A stretch of DNA of 64,000 bases, from the NCBI GenBank assembly GCA_963678255.2, contig CAXXTW010000001.1:372001-436000 (forward strand). Reading direction: 5' to 3'. Of the stretch, positions 38,377 to 48,115 are shown piece by piece (position 1 is the stretch's first letter; each line of letters begins with the position of its first letter). The position numbers and the translations under genes were made by a program. A model generated the notes under the pieces. The model was not told the DNA's origin. It worked only from the letters and a program-made list of their open reading frames with translations, and ran no database searches. Source of the DNA: G963678255 sp963678255. GTDB taxonomy: Bacteria > Cloacimonadota > Cloacimonadia > Cloacimonadales > WRIO01.

Positions 38377-39618
38377 CTAGTCCTTTAAAGTTGAAAATTT
38401 TATTCTTATTTTTGGTCTTTGAGAAGGGTTTGGATCGTTTATTGTATAGAAATTAAGGCGATTAAAATCTTTATTTTTATAATTAGAACGTATTATTAAA
38501 CCATTGTTACTTTTAGTTTTAGATATTATTGTCTGAATTGGCCCTGTTATTTTAACAGCTAGTGAATCAGAATGTAAATTTTCTGTAGAAACACTAAAGA
38601 AATCAATTTTATTAAACTCAAAATATGTTTGATTGCTTATTTCTTCCTGATAAATACCAACACCGATTGATGGCACTGTTTCTGTATTAGGAAGATCATC
38701 ATTTTTTTTGTAAAGAATTAGATTTGCACGATTTATAGTAATCTTTTTCAAATCATTCATATCATGAATTTCTGGCGAAACTGTTTGAAATACAGATAAT
38801 GGTATATTAAATTTTAAAGCAATAGATCTTGGTTGAATATTCCAAAGAGATAATTGACTATCATCAGTATCCAAATAATCTGGAGCATTATGAATATAAG
38901 TATCAATCAAAGCTGAACTTTTGTATGTTTTTGTTGTTTCGACTGTTTGATTGTTATTTACTGTTCTGACTTTATAAGAAAATTCAAGTGTTGGGGGTGT
39001 TGATGTTTCAGATGAGTATAATTCTAAAAGATGATTAAAAGTAGTTTCATAGGTTTTTAAAAGTATACCATGATTAGTGTTAGAATCCTGTCCCCAATTA
39101 TAAAGTACAGAAGCAGGGATCTGGATTGAGAGCGTATCAGTCTGAGTATCAAAAACAATAGATTTAATTAAAAGTTCATTATAGTCACCACCTGGATGTG
39201 TCCATGTGCTGTCCTTTTGATAATCATCCCATGAGCATTCATTTTCATACCAGGTTTTATTAAGAGTATAAAGATCAATTCTGAAATTTGAATTGTATAA
39301 GTGTGTTTTTATTTTAAATTTGATAAAGATGGAAGAATTGATAATATCACTAGAATTTGTAACTTTAGGGATAGAACCAAATTTAATCAAAGTTCTGATT
39401 TCTGCTCCATCATAATTCCCCAATAGTAATTTATTATTTTCTGAAAATACTTTAATACTATCACCCCATGTATAAGCAAGTGTAAAACAACTATCAGGTA
39501 GTGTGACATCATAAAAATTAAAGTTAGAACCATTAAAACCCAAAAAGCTATTCTTATTCGTACAACCGATAAATAACAAGCTAATGAGCAGACAAAAAAC
39601 AATCATATAATTCTTCAT
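38377..39618 (-). CDS. DNRLRE-domain lipoprotein
   Basis: A 413-residue lipoprotein, lipobox LLFIGCT (about residues 13-19). Two copies of a jelly-roll DNRLRE/CBM96-like domain are visible: about residues 40-210 (RTLIKFGSIPKV, NECSWDDYQ, THPGGDYN, TPPTLEFSY) and about 225-410 (ALKFNIPLSVF, PKIRIKF). Such domains occur in secreted proteins; ligand unknown. It is the first gene of the isomerase-pgpA-yajC-def-fmt run, and the dnaA-side origin boxes lie just upstream. Confidence 0.75.
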   Translation of the reverse strand: MKNYMIVFCLLISLLFIGCTNKNSFLGFNGSNFNFYDVTLPDSCFTLAYTWGDSIKVFSENNKLLLGNYDGAEIRTLIKFGSIPKVTNSSDIINSSIFIKFKIKTHLYNSNFRIDLYTLNKTWYENECSWDDYQKDSTWTHPGGDYNELLIKSIVFDTQTDTLSIQIPASVLYNWGQDSNTNHGILLKTYETTFNHLLELYSSETSTPPTLEFSYKVRTVNNNQTVETTKTYKSSALIDTYIHNAPDYLDTDDSQLSLWNIQPRSIALKFNIPLSVFQTVSPEIHDMNDLKKITINRANLILYKKNDDLPNTETVPSIGVGIYQEEISNQTYFEFNKIDFFSVSTENLHSDSLAVKITGPIQTIISKTKSNNGLIIRSNYKNKDFNRLNFYTINDPNPSQRPKIRIKFSTLKD

Positions 39619-39743
39619 AATTCTATTATCCTTTTAATAATTTATTAAAATAGTAGTAGTAATAGGGGCTGTGTATATGAGTATAACTAAGAAATAACTT
39701 ATATAAATTATTAAATGTTAAGTTTTTACACAGACAGATTGCT

Positions 39744-39857
39744 TGTGTATAAGCTGTGGATAAAAATATAAAAGACCATAAGTTATCCACTACTTTTTTT
39801 GTAAATACAGAATTAATCCACTTATACACATTTTTACACAAACTAAGATGTGTATAA
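39744..39857. other. oriC: DnaA-box cluster downstream of dnaA (origin part 1)
   Basis: Four sites match TTATNCACA exactly: 39744-39752 (-), 39755-39763 (-), 39822-39830 (+), 39849-39857 (-). TTATCCACT at 39783-39791 differs at the last base. All lie in the 295-bp gap between dnaA and the DNRLRE gene. The gap has no credible gene; the open frame 39626-39910 only translates the boxes. Confidence 0.8.
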
Positions 39858-39913
39858 GTGTGTAAATCAGAAAATAGATTTATAAGTGACACTTTAATAG
39901 TTATTTCCATTTC

Positions 39914-41239
39914 TTATATTCCTCGAATATCTTTTATCAGTTTTTCTATCTGAATTCTCAAATCATTATCTTCTTTAAAGCGGATTTCTATCATTTTTTT
40001 TGCATGAAGAACAGTAGTATGATCGTTTCTTTTATAATATTGAGCAATATCTTTGAGAGATATTTGAGGTATGAGAAGATTAGAAAGATACATTGCGATT
40101 TGACGAGGAAAAGCAATATTAACTTTTCTCGTTTTATCTAGCATTTGTGAAGGTGTAATGTTATAAAACTGACAAACTCTTTGAAAAATTGTATCCATAC
40201 TAATTTCTTTTGCTTTTTCAGAAAGCATATCGGATAGTATTTCTTTTGCAGTAAAAACATCGATTGATTCATGATTGATATGATTACATGAGGAGTAAGC
40301 AAGTATGCGAATGAGAGAGCCTTCAAGAGCTCTTACATTAGCAGATATTTTTTCTGCAATGTAGTCAATCACTTCGTCTTTTAATATGATATTTTCAGCC
40401 TCTGCTTTTTTCCTTAGAATAGCCACACGTGTTTCAAAATCAGGACTTTTTAGATCAGCCAGTAATCCCCATTCAAAACGGGTAACTAATCGGTTTTCTA
40501 AGTCTGGTATGTCTTTTGGAGGTCTGTCTGAAGTGATAACTATCTGTTTCTTCTGTTCATACAATGCATTAAATGTATGGAAAAATTCTTCCTGAGATCC
40601 TTCTTTTTTAGAAAGGAAATGAATATCATCGACGAGTAATAAATCAATATTTCTGAATTTATTACGGAAATTTGGCATATTATTACTTCTGATTGATTCA
40701 ATCATCTCATTTGTAAATTGCTCAGTGGTGATATAAAATATATTGTATTTTTTACCTTCTTCAAGCAGAAAATTACCAATTGCCTGCATTAAATGGGTTT
40801 TCCCCATCCCGGATTCTCCGTAGATAAATAAGGGATTGTATGTGGTACCAGGAGATTCAGCAACTGCTAAAGAGGCAGAATGAGCAAAGTTATTGCTTTT
40901 TCCAACCACAAATTCTGAAAAGGTATATTTTGTATTTAATTTACTATTAGCAAGTTGTTGTTGATAAAACTCTGTTTTATTACTTTTTGAGGGAATTAAA
41001 GCCTGACTGGTAAAGCTGATTGAATACTCTTTTTTATATAAAGAATAAGCTAGCTCTGATATCATTTTTGAATAGTTATTATTCAAAAAATCAACAGCGA
41101 ACTTAGTAGGAGCTAAGATAACCAGGTTTTTATCATCCAAATCAATTAGTTGAGTTTCGCTAAACCAGGTTTTAAAGCTTTGAGGGTTAATCTGCTTTTC
41201 TAGTACATCGAGTATATTTTCCCATATATCCTGATCCAT
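39914..41239 (-). CDS. dnaA: Chromosomal replication initiator DnaA
   Basis: A 441-residue AAA+ initiator. Domain I occupies residues 1-80, a short linker follows, and the AAA+ domain runs from about 105 (Walker A GESGMGKTHLMQAIG, Walker B LLLVDDIHFLS, sensor region ITSDRPPKDIPDLENRL). The C-terminal DNA-binding domain IV has the signature DHTTVLHAKKMIE. I start at ATG 41239 behind AAGGA, not at 41269. A DnaA box at 41260-41268 lies in its leader, which suggests autoregulation. Confidence 0.97.
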   Translation of the reverse strand: MDQDIWENILDVLEKQINPQSFKTWFSETQLIDLDDKNLVILAPTKFAVDFLNNNYSKMISELAYSLYKKEYSISFTSQALIPSKSNKTEFYQQQLANSKLNTKYTFSEFVVGKSNNFAHSASLAVAESPGTTYNPLFIYGESGMGKTHLMQAIGNFLLEEGKKYNIFYITTEQFTNEMIESIRSNNMPNFRNKFRNIDLLLVDDIHFLSKKEGSQEEFFHTFNALYEQKKQIVITSDRPPKDIPDLENRLVTRFEWGLLADLKSPDFETRVAILRKKAEAENIILKDEVIDYIAEKISANVRALEGSLIRILAYSSCNHINHESIDVFTAKEILSDMLSEKAKEISMDTIFQRVCQFYNITPSQMLDKTRKVNIAFPRQIAMYLSNLLIPQISLKDIAQYYKRNDHTTVLHAKKMIEIRFKEDNDLRIQIEKLIKDIRGI

Positions 41240-41259
41240 AGCAATCCTTATGAAATTTA

Positions 41260-41720
41260 TTATCCACAACCAAGTGGAATCAATTATAATTATATATTCT
41301 TCTGAAAATAAAAGAAATAAATGTCAAAGTCCACAGTTATAGACTGACTTTTTTGTCTTTTATCCACACTTATCCACAATAGAGAAAAATCTTATTTACT
41401 GTCAACCAAAAAATAATGATAAAAGCAATTTGTCAAGATATGAAAAAATGTGGATAAGTTTTGTGTTAAGACATTGATAGAGTGATAATGCATTGATATT
41501 ATTATGGTTATGAGTATATAGATTGTTTTGAATATGTGGATAATTTGTGTATAACTTATTTTAATACAATGAATAAGAAGAATTGATAAAAAGACTAATA
41601 TTTTTTTATTTATCAATTTCTACGATTCTTTTATTTAAATTTTTAATCTTAATTTCTTAAAATAAATATAAAAATGAAAAAAATCTAATCATTCTCTCTT
41701 TAAAAAATGATTAATTAATT
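41260..41720. other. oriC: DnaA-box cluster and AT-rich stretch upstream of dnaA (origin part 2)
   Basis: Six exact TTATNCACA matches: 41260-41268 (+), 41360-41368 (+), 41370-41378 (+), 41449-41457 (-), 41535-41543 (-) and 41546-41554 (-). They are followed at about 41610-41720 by a very AT-rich stretch that could be the unwinding element. From 41721 to 42023 I see no gene. Direction of neighbouring genes changes here: mostly minus to the left, plus to the right. Confidence 0.82.
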
Positions 41721-42023
41721 ATTTTTTATTATTTTACAAAGATTGTCTTGACTTCTTGAAAAAGATAATATAAAATATAGTTTTAAGTTTGATTAGATGA
41801 ATTTGGATTAAAATTGTCCCTCCTATTTAGGGATAATTGGAAGTTGTTAAAAGGTTTAAACACTAATATGAAAATCGTTTTTAGAAAACATTGTTACGCT
41901 ATTATATATATTTTGTTAATTGTTTCAGATTATTTCCTCTTAACAATTTGACAAGTTTTCTTCCCTTTTGTATTGTAGAAACTTATCTTCACTATGAAGA
42001 AATTAAGAATATTGAGGACATAA

Positions 42024-44609
42024 ATGCCAAAAACTACCAAAAAAGTTGAATTAACAAAAAATAGTAAAAAAGTTAACAATAATACTCCTCTTAATTTTCC
42101 TATTGTTGGAATAGGGGCTTCTGCTGGGGGATTAGAAGCATTAGAACAATTCTTCACTCATTTACCTATTGTTAATGGAATGGCTTTTGTTGTGATTCAA
42201 CATCTTGACCCCACTCATGTTGGCATGTTGCCCGAATTGCTACAAAGAACAACTTCTATGAAAGTTTTTCAAGTCACAGATGGGCTTATTGTAAAACCTG
42301 ATTGCGTATATGTTATTCCACCAAATAAAAGTATGTCTATTCTTAATAACACTTTGTTTTTATCTGAACCTATTGAAACTCGAGGATTACGCTTACCTAT
42401 TGACTTTTTCTTTAACTCACTTGCTGAATATAAAAAGGAAAATGCTATTGGAATCATCCTTTCTGGGATGGGGTCTGATGGATCTTTAGGGTTGAAAGCA
42501 ATTAAAGATTTTAAAGGGTTGGCTCTTGTTCAAGACCCAGCTACCGCAAAATTTGATGGAATGCCTAAAAGCGCTATTGATTCGGTTGTCGCTGATGTCA
42601 CAGCTTCTGCTGAAGGTTTACCTGTTAAACTTCTTGATTTACTTATGTTCATTCCTACAATAAAACCAGATGTCTTTTTTAAAGATAAATTAAACAAATC
42701 ATTGGACGAAATTGTTTACTTGCTCCAGCAACAGACGGGACATGATTTTTCTCTTTATAAAAAAAACACTCTATTCCGTCGTATTGAAAGACGAAAAGGT
42801 GTTCACCAGATAGATAAAATTAACAACTATGCAAGCTTTTTGAAAGAAAATCCTAAAGAAATTGAGATACTCTTCAAAGAAATTCTGATTGGGGTAACTA
42901 GCTTCTTTAGAGATACTTCTGTGTGGGAAAAACTTAAAAATGAAATACTTCCTGATTATCTTTCAAAACTACCCAGAGGATACGTTGTTCGTATTTGGGT
43001 TACAGGCTGTTCTACTGGTGAAGAAGCTTATTCTTGGGCAATTATTTTTAAAGAAATTATCGATAAACTTGAAAATAATTGTAATATCTCTCTGCAAATC
43101 TTTGCTACTGATCTTGATATTAATGCTATTGAAATTGCTCGTAAAGGACTCTTTTCTTTAAACATTAAAAAAGATGTTTCTTCTGAACGTCTAAAAAAAT
43201 ATTTTACTCTTGAAAATGACCAATATCGTGTGAATTCAGTTATACGTGAATTGATTGTTTTTGCGCCTCAAAATGTTATTAAAGACCCTCCTTTTACTAA
43301 ACTTGATATTATTTCTTGTCGTAATTTGTTGATTTATTTAGAACCTGTTCTTCAACAAAAAGTAATATCTTTGTTTAATTATAGTCTTAATCCTTCTGGT
43401 ATTTTATTGCTTGGCTCTGCTGAATCAATCAGTATTCATAATGCAGGTTTTGAAGAAATTTGCTCAAAATTGAAAATATTTAAACGAAATCTATCCAACT
43501 TAATGACTAATCAAATTGATTTACCCAGCTCCTTTTACCAAAAAATAGCTACAACTCAAGAAAAAAATACTACTATCACAAAGGATAATATTCAATCTCT
43601 TATCGAACATATTATGCTCAATAACTATATTCCCGCTAGTGTATTGGTTAATGAAAATGGAGATATAATTTATATTACTGGACACACTGGAAAATACTTG
43701 GAACCTGCTGCTGGGAAAGCAAACTGGAATATTTATTCTATGGCTCGAGATGGCTTGAGAAATGAATTGCCTACTGCTTTTCGTAAAGCAAAAGAAAATT
43801 CTGAACCTTTTTCGAGTAATAATATCAAAATCAATTTAAATGGTTCAACTCTTTATCTAAACCTCATCATACAACAATTAAATTCCCCAGACACTTTGAA
43901 AGGAAAGTATTTAGTTGTTTTTAAAGATATCCAAGAAAGTATTCAAACTAAACAAACAACTCCAAATTCAAAGAAAAATTCTTCTCTGATTGTTAATGAA
44001 TTAGAAACTGAACTAAAACAATGCTACCTTGATCTGAATAATACTCTGGAAGAAATGAAAACCTCTCAAGAAGAATTAAAGACAACTAACGAAGAACTAC
44101 AATCTACCAATGAAGAATTGCAATCTACCAATGAAGAGCTTACTACCTCAAAAGAGGAAATGCAGAGTCTTAATGAAGAATTGCAAATTGTTAATCTTGA
44201 ACTTCAAAACAAAGTTAATGATTTTATGCTCGAAAACGATGACATGAAAAATTTGCTAAATAGTACTGAAATTGCCACTTTGTTTCTCGATAAAGAACTA
44301 AATATTCGACGATTCACTGACCAAGCTACTCAGATCTTTAAATTACGTAAAACTGATATTGGGAGACCTATCACTGAATTGGTGAATGACTTAAAATACC
44401 CCAATATTGAAAAAGATGCTTGGGATGTAATCAATAAACTTATTCCCATTGAACGTGAAATAGAAACTAATGACAAAAGATGGTTTTGTATTAGAATTAT
44501 GCCCTATAGAACTCTCGATGATCGAATAGATGGTTTGGTTATTACCCTGACAAATATATCAAAGTCTAAAATGCTGGAGATAGAGTTGAAAAAAATTAAA
44601 AATTTATAA
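42024..44609 (+). CDS. CheB-CheR-PAS chemotaxis-type fusion protein
   Basis: An 861-residue cytosolic protein. Residues about 24-210 are a CheB methylesterase domain with catalytic Ser in GIGASAGGLEAL, His in VIQHLDPTHVG and Asp in LSGMGSDGS. Residues about 225-490 are a CheR methyltransferase (TSFFRDTSVW, WVTGCSTGEEAYS, DIISCRNLLIYL). A PAS-like segment at about 520-630 and a coiled coil at about 650-715 built on the repeat TNEELQS precede a last PAS domain (about 725-845). Large CheB/CheR-PAS proteins often end in a kinase; this one stops after PAS and is followed by a separate kinase. No receptors or cheA are in the window. Codons end in T more often than in neighbouring genes. Confidence 0.93.
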   Translation: MPKTTKKVELTKNSKKVNNNTPLNFPIVGIGASAGGLEALEQFFTHLPIVNGMAFVVIQHLDPTHVGMLPELLQRTTSMKVFQVTDGLIVKPDCVYVIPPNKSMSILNNTLFLSEPIETRGLRLPIDFFFNSLAEYKKENAIGIILSGMGSDGSLGLKAIKDFKGLALVQDPATAKFDGMPKSAIDSVVADVTASAEGLPVKLLDLLMFIPTIKPDVFFKDKLNKSLDEIVYLLQQQTGHDFSLYKKNTLFRRIERRKGVHQIDKINNYASFLKENPKEIEILFKEILIGVTSFFRDTSVWEKLKNEILPDYLSKLPRGYVVRIWVTGCSTGEEAYSWAIIFKEIIDKLENNCNISLQIFATDLDINAIEIARKGLFSLNIKKDVSSERLKKYFTLENDQYRVNSVIRELIVFAPQNVIKDPPFTKLDIISCRNLLIYLEPVLQQKVISLFNYSLNPSGILLLGSAESISIHNAGFEEICSKLKIFKRNLSNLMTNQIDLPSSFYQKIATTQEKNTTITKDNIQSLIEHIMLNNYIPASVLVNENGDIIYITGHTGKYLEPAAGKANWNIYSMARDGLRNELPTAFRKAKENSEPFSSNNIKINLNGSTLYLNLIIQQLNSPDTLKGKYLVVFKDIQESIQTKQTTPNSKKNSSLIVNELETELKQCYLDLNNTLEEMKTSQEELKTTNEELQSTNEELQSTNEELTTSKEEMQSLNEELQIVNLELQNKVNDFMLENDDMKNLLNSTEIATLFLDKELNIRRFTDQATQIFKLRKTDIGRPITELVNDLKYPNIEKDAWDVINKLIPIEREIETNDKRWFCIRIMPYRTLDDRIDGLVITLTNISKSKMLEIELKKIKNL

Positions 44610-44780
44610 GTAGTATTCATAGAATTATAAATTATTAAACTCTATGCTCTTTAGAGTTTTATTGATTCATTTTCTAAGTTAATAATACTCTTATATTACT
44701 TATATCAACTCTTGCTTCCATTCTAAATAACTGTTTTATGATTTTTTATGAAAAGAATGGTTATTGTGAAAGGGGATAAC

Positions 44781-46697
44781 ATGAAAAAAACATTAACAAA
44801 TACCTCTTCTACTAGTCTTAGGCAAAAGGCTGAAGAAATACAAAAAACAAAACTGTCAAAAAATGATCATAAACCTAGTGAAATTGATATGATGAGGCTC
44901 ATTCAAGAGCTTGAAATTCATCAGATAGAACTAGAAATGCAAAATGAAGAACTCCTCCAAGCTAAAGATTTAACCAAGGTTGCTATAGAAAGATATTCTG
45001 ATTTATATAACTTAGCTCCTTCTGGCTATTTTACTATTTCTCAAAAAGGCTTAATTATCGAACTAAATAAATATGGTGCTAAAATGCTTGGTAAAGAATG
45101 CACTTATTTGATTAATAAACTTTTTGCCCTTTTTATCCCAGATTCTGAAAAACTTATTTTTCATCAATTTCTTGAAAGTATTTTTTCTAATAAAACAAAA
45201 GAAACATGCGAAATATTCCTCTCTATTGACAATCTCTCTCCTGTTTGGGTTCTTCTTACTGGGATTTATACACCAATTGATAAACATTGTCTGATCACAA
45301 TGATTGATATATCTTTTCGTAAACAGTCAGAATTAGCTCTTATGGAAAGTGAAAAAAAATATAAAGCCCTTTATAATGCTATCCCTGATATTGTTTTTAT
45401 TATTGATCAGTTATCAGGTAAAATTGAAGATGTAAATTACAAAGCTATTAATCACTATGGTTACTCTTACTCTGAATTTCTCTCTATGCTTAACACAGAT
45501 GTCTCTGCTGAACCTGAGAAAACTATCAAAGCGACTGAATCAATAAATGAGATGATCCCTTTAAGGTATCATAAGAAAAAAGATGGATCAATCTTTCCTC
45601 TTGAAATTACTGCGAGTTCTTTTCAAATTAGTAATAAAACTAAGATTTTTGCTATTGCTAGAGATATTACAGAACGTTTGAATTTAGAAAACTGCTTAAA
45701 AGAAAAACATTTTATGTTAGAAATGGCAATGGAAGCAGCTAATATGGTTTGGTGGGAAATGGATGTTTCCTCTGGAAATATGAATTTTCACAATAAAAAC
45801 ATTGAAATATTTGGTTATACCCCTGATAAATTTAAACATTATTCAGATTTCACAGCTTTAATCCACTCTGATGATTTAAATCATTCTAACAAAGCTATGA
45901 ACTCTCTTTTATCTGGCGAAGTAAAAAAATATGAAATTGAATACCGTATTTTAACTAATTCTGGTAAATTTATGTGGTTTTATGATATAGGGTCAATTAG
46001 TATAATAAATTCAGAAAATAAACCTGTTTTAGTGGCTGGCTTGATTGTAAACATTAATGATCGTAAGCTCGCTGAAGAAAAAATTAATGGACTTCTCAAT
46101 GAAAAAGAATTCATCCTTAAAGAAGTTCACCATCGTATCAAAAATAATATGTCCACCATTGATGCTATTCTCAATCTCCAAGTTGAAACATTATCTGATA
46201 AAAAAGCAATTTCTGCTATTAATGACGCAAGTAGCAGAGTTCGCAGTATGATGGTATTATATGACCAATTGTACAAATCTGTGAATTCTCAAAAAGTGTC
46301 TGTATTAGAATATGTCCCTCTTCTGATAAAACAGATTTTTAATAACTTTCCACATAAAAATTCAGTAGATTTAAAAATTAGTATTGAGGACTTTCTTCTT
46401 GATGCTAAAAAAACCTTCTACTTCGGGATTATTATTAATGAATTAATAACAAATATTATGAAATACGCCTTTATAAATAGAACAAAAGGGATGATTAATA
46501 TTCATCTTTCTTTCAAAGATAATCTTGTAAAGCTTTGCATTCAGGATAATGGAAATGGTATTCCTGAATCAATCGATTTCACGCACTCTCCTGGTTTCGG
46601 TTTGATGCTTATTGGATTACTTACAAATCAATTAGAAGGCTGTATTAGAATCGAACGTAATGAAGGAACTAAGATCATTCTTGAATTTGAAAAATAA
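44781..46697 (+). CDS. PAS-domain histidine kinase, HisKA_2 type
   Basis: A 638-residue sensor kinase without membrane helices. A coiled-coil start (ELEIHQIELEMQNEEL) leads into three PAS domains (about residues 70-180, 190-305, 320-440). The HisKA_2 helix has the phosphoacceptor in LKEVHHRIKNNMSTIDAIL (about residue 453). The ATP-binding domain shows NELITNIMKYAF, DNGNGIPE and GFGLMLIGLL. I start at 44781 behind AAGGGG. No response regulator is adjacent; it probably works with the CheB-CheR protein 171 bases upstream. T-rich third codon positions as in that gene. Confidence 0.9.
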   Translation: MKKTLTNTSSTSLRQKAEEIQKTKLSKNDHKPSEIDMMRLIQELEIHQIELEMQNEELLQAKDLTKVAIERYSDLYNLAPSGYFTISQKGLIIELNKYGAKMLGKECTYLINKLFALFIPDSEKLIFHQFLESIFSNKTKETCEIFLSIDNLSPVWVLLTGIYTPIDKHCLITMIDISFRKQSELALMESEKKYKALYNAIPDIVFIIDQLSGKIEDVNYKAINHYGYSYSEFLSMLNTDVSAEPEKTIKATESINEMIPLRYHKKKDGSIFPLEITASSFQISNKTKIFAIARDITERLNLENCLKEKHFMLEMAMEAANMVWWEMDVSSGNMNFHNKNIEIFGYTPDKFKHYSDFTALIHSDDLNHSNKAMNSLLSGEVKKYEIEYRILTNSGKFMWFYDIGSISIINSENKPVLVAGLIVNINDRKLAEEKINGLLNEKEFILKEVHHRIKNNMSTIDAILNLQVETLSDKKAISAINDASSRVRSMMVLYDQLYKSVNSQKVSVLEYVPLLIKQIFNNFPHKNSVDLKISIEDFLLDAKKTFYFGIIINELITNIMKYAFINRTKGMINIHLSFKDNLVKLCIQDNGNGIPESIDFTHSPGFGLMLIGLLTNQLEGCIRIERNEGTKIILEFEK

Positions 46698-47226
46698 TGA
46701 CTCTTTGATTATCGATGTCACCTGTTCTTAATGATTTAAATAATCTTTCTATGGCTATTATAGTAATATTAAAAATCTCATTAAACTTTCTTGAATCGTT
46801 TCTATTATCTCCGTGATCGCTGATTTTTTTTAGGGTTCATTGTAAAAAACTAATATCCCTGCTGACAACATCTCATTACCTGAATAGAAGTATGTTAAAA
46901 CTCTTTGCAAAGTCTTTCCATCCTCCTTCCAAACTCATTGCTTCCTTATTCCTTGCTTATTGCTTCCTTGGTGCTATTCAATACAAAATTACCAAGATAT
47001 TTTTGAAAACTTATTATTTTAACTAACTGAAATTGTAATTATAGAGAGGTAAAAAAAGATTCCTGATTTTCTGAGAAAAACAATATTTTGTGTCAAAAAA
47101 AGATAGAATAAACCAGTTTTTTAATTTTAGTGAAAGGACAAACTTTGATAATTATCTATATGGAGAGATCTTTACAAACTCTTTTTTTAAATTAATGAAT
47201 TGTAGATAAACACTAATCAAGTCATA
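46698..47226 (+). other. Noncoding gap of 529 bp
   Basis: I find no gene. At 46937-46975 there is a run of CTTCCTT/TTGCTTC-type pyrimidine repeats whose reverse complement resembles the purine-rich motifs near 17198 and 17908. The rest is AT-rich sequence between convergent genes. Confidence 0.5.
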
Positions 47227-47784
47227 TCAAAATTTATAGGAAAAACCGTAAATAAGAAAACCTTTAACACCGACACCGACTTCAGTTGTGATGGCAAAGT
47301 CATTTCCAAGTTTTATTCCTAAAGCATTATAATGCAGAAAAGGAGAAACTTTAATTTCATCATTAACTTTTTTCTGAAGTCCTAAACCTAGCTGAAAATC
47401 TGTATATAAACATATATATTTACTTTTAAAATAGTTTATTTTTGGACCAAAGAGGAAACCATATTTGGGAAGATGTTTATTATATTGTGTGAGATTTTCA
47501 CCTATCCCACCTTCATCATCTTCAGAATCTACAGGAGATATATATTCATAACCAGATTCTCTTATCATTTCATAAAATATAGTTAAAACAAGATCAGGTT
47601 TATTATTTTCGACTCTTAAATTGATAAGATAAATACCATTGCTTTCGAATGTTTTTCCTTCTTCTCCAAAAAGAGGTTTAGAAAATATGGAATTAGGACT
47701 ATAACTCATATTTACTTCTACCCCATTCAAAGAAGTAAGACTATACATCATTAATAAAATAAAGAATAAAACTTTTGTTCTCAT
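47227..47784 (-). CDS. Putative outer-membrane beta-barrel protein
   Basis: A 185-residue exported protein: signal peptide residues 1-20, then alternating strands and a C-terminal FSYKF typical of outer-membrane barrels. I recognise no specific family. Start at ATG 47784, 7 bases after GGAGG; the longer frame to 47829 lacks a ribosome-binding site. It is the only minus-strand gene between 42 and 53.6 kb. Confidence 0.65.
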   Translation of the reverse strand: MRTKVLFFILLMMYSLTSLNGVEVNMSYSPNSIFSKPLFGEEGKTFESNGIYLINLRVENNKPDLVLTIFYEMIRESGYEYISPVDSEDDEGGIGENLTQYNKHLPKYGFLFGPKINYFKSKYICLYTDFQLGLGLQKKVNDEIKVSPFLHYNALGIKLGNDFAITTEVGVGVKGFLIYGFSYKF

Positions 47785-47937
47785 TAATATCCTCCGACAA
47801 AAAAGACAATTTTTCCAAAAATAATTCATTTCTTAAATATTGTCAAGTAAAGATTATTGAGTAATTGTAATTGACTATTACTATGTGAGATTGCCCATAA
47901 TTCAAGAAACCAACTGCTTGGGCATTCTCAAAAGTTC

Positions 47938-47957
47938 AACGACCATCTTTGGTCGTT
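47938..47957. repeat. Short hairpin in the gap before xseA
   Basis: AACGACCA (47938-47945) pairs with TGGTCGTT (47950-47957) over TCTT. It has no T tract and resembles in form the small palindromes at 17222-17390. No gene is seen in 47785-48115. Confidence 0.5.
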
Positions 47958-48057
47958 CCAAGTAAAGAATTCATGAATTAAAAGAGAAAAGTGATAAGAC
48001 TCAAAATCCCTGAATACATCGTTTATCTGTATTGAAAAGAGGTCATTATTATTTTTC

Positions 48058-48087
48058 TTGACGGAAATAGCCTGATCAGGGTTTAAT
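48058..48087 (+). promoter_or_regulatory. Candidate promoter for xseA
   Basis: TTGACG (48058-48063), 18 bp, TTTAAT (48082-48087), about 30 bases before the ATG. Spacing is at the long end of the range. Confidence 0.4.
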
Positions 48088-48115
48088 AAATTTATATTGT
48101 AGATAAGGGTTTTTA

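Noticed and set aside
39626..39910. 94-residue minus-strand open frame
   Set aside because: It simply translates the DnaA-box region; no ribosome-binding site and a low-complexity Tyr-rich end.
41392..41616. 74-residue minus-strand open frame
   Set aside because: Lies across the second DnaA-box cluster and AT-rich DNA; composition is that of random AT-rich sequence.
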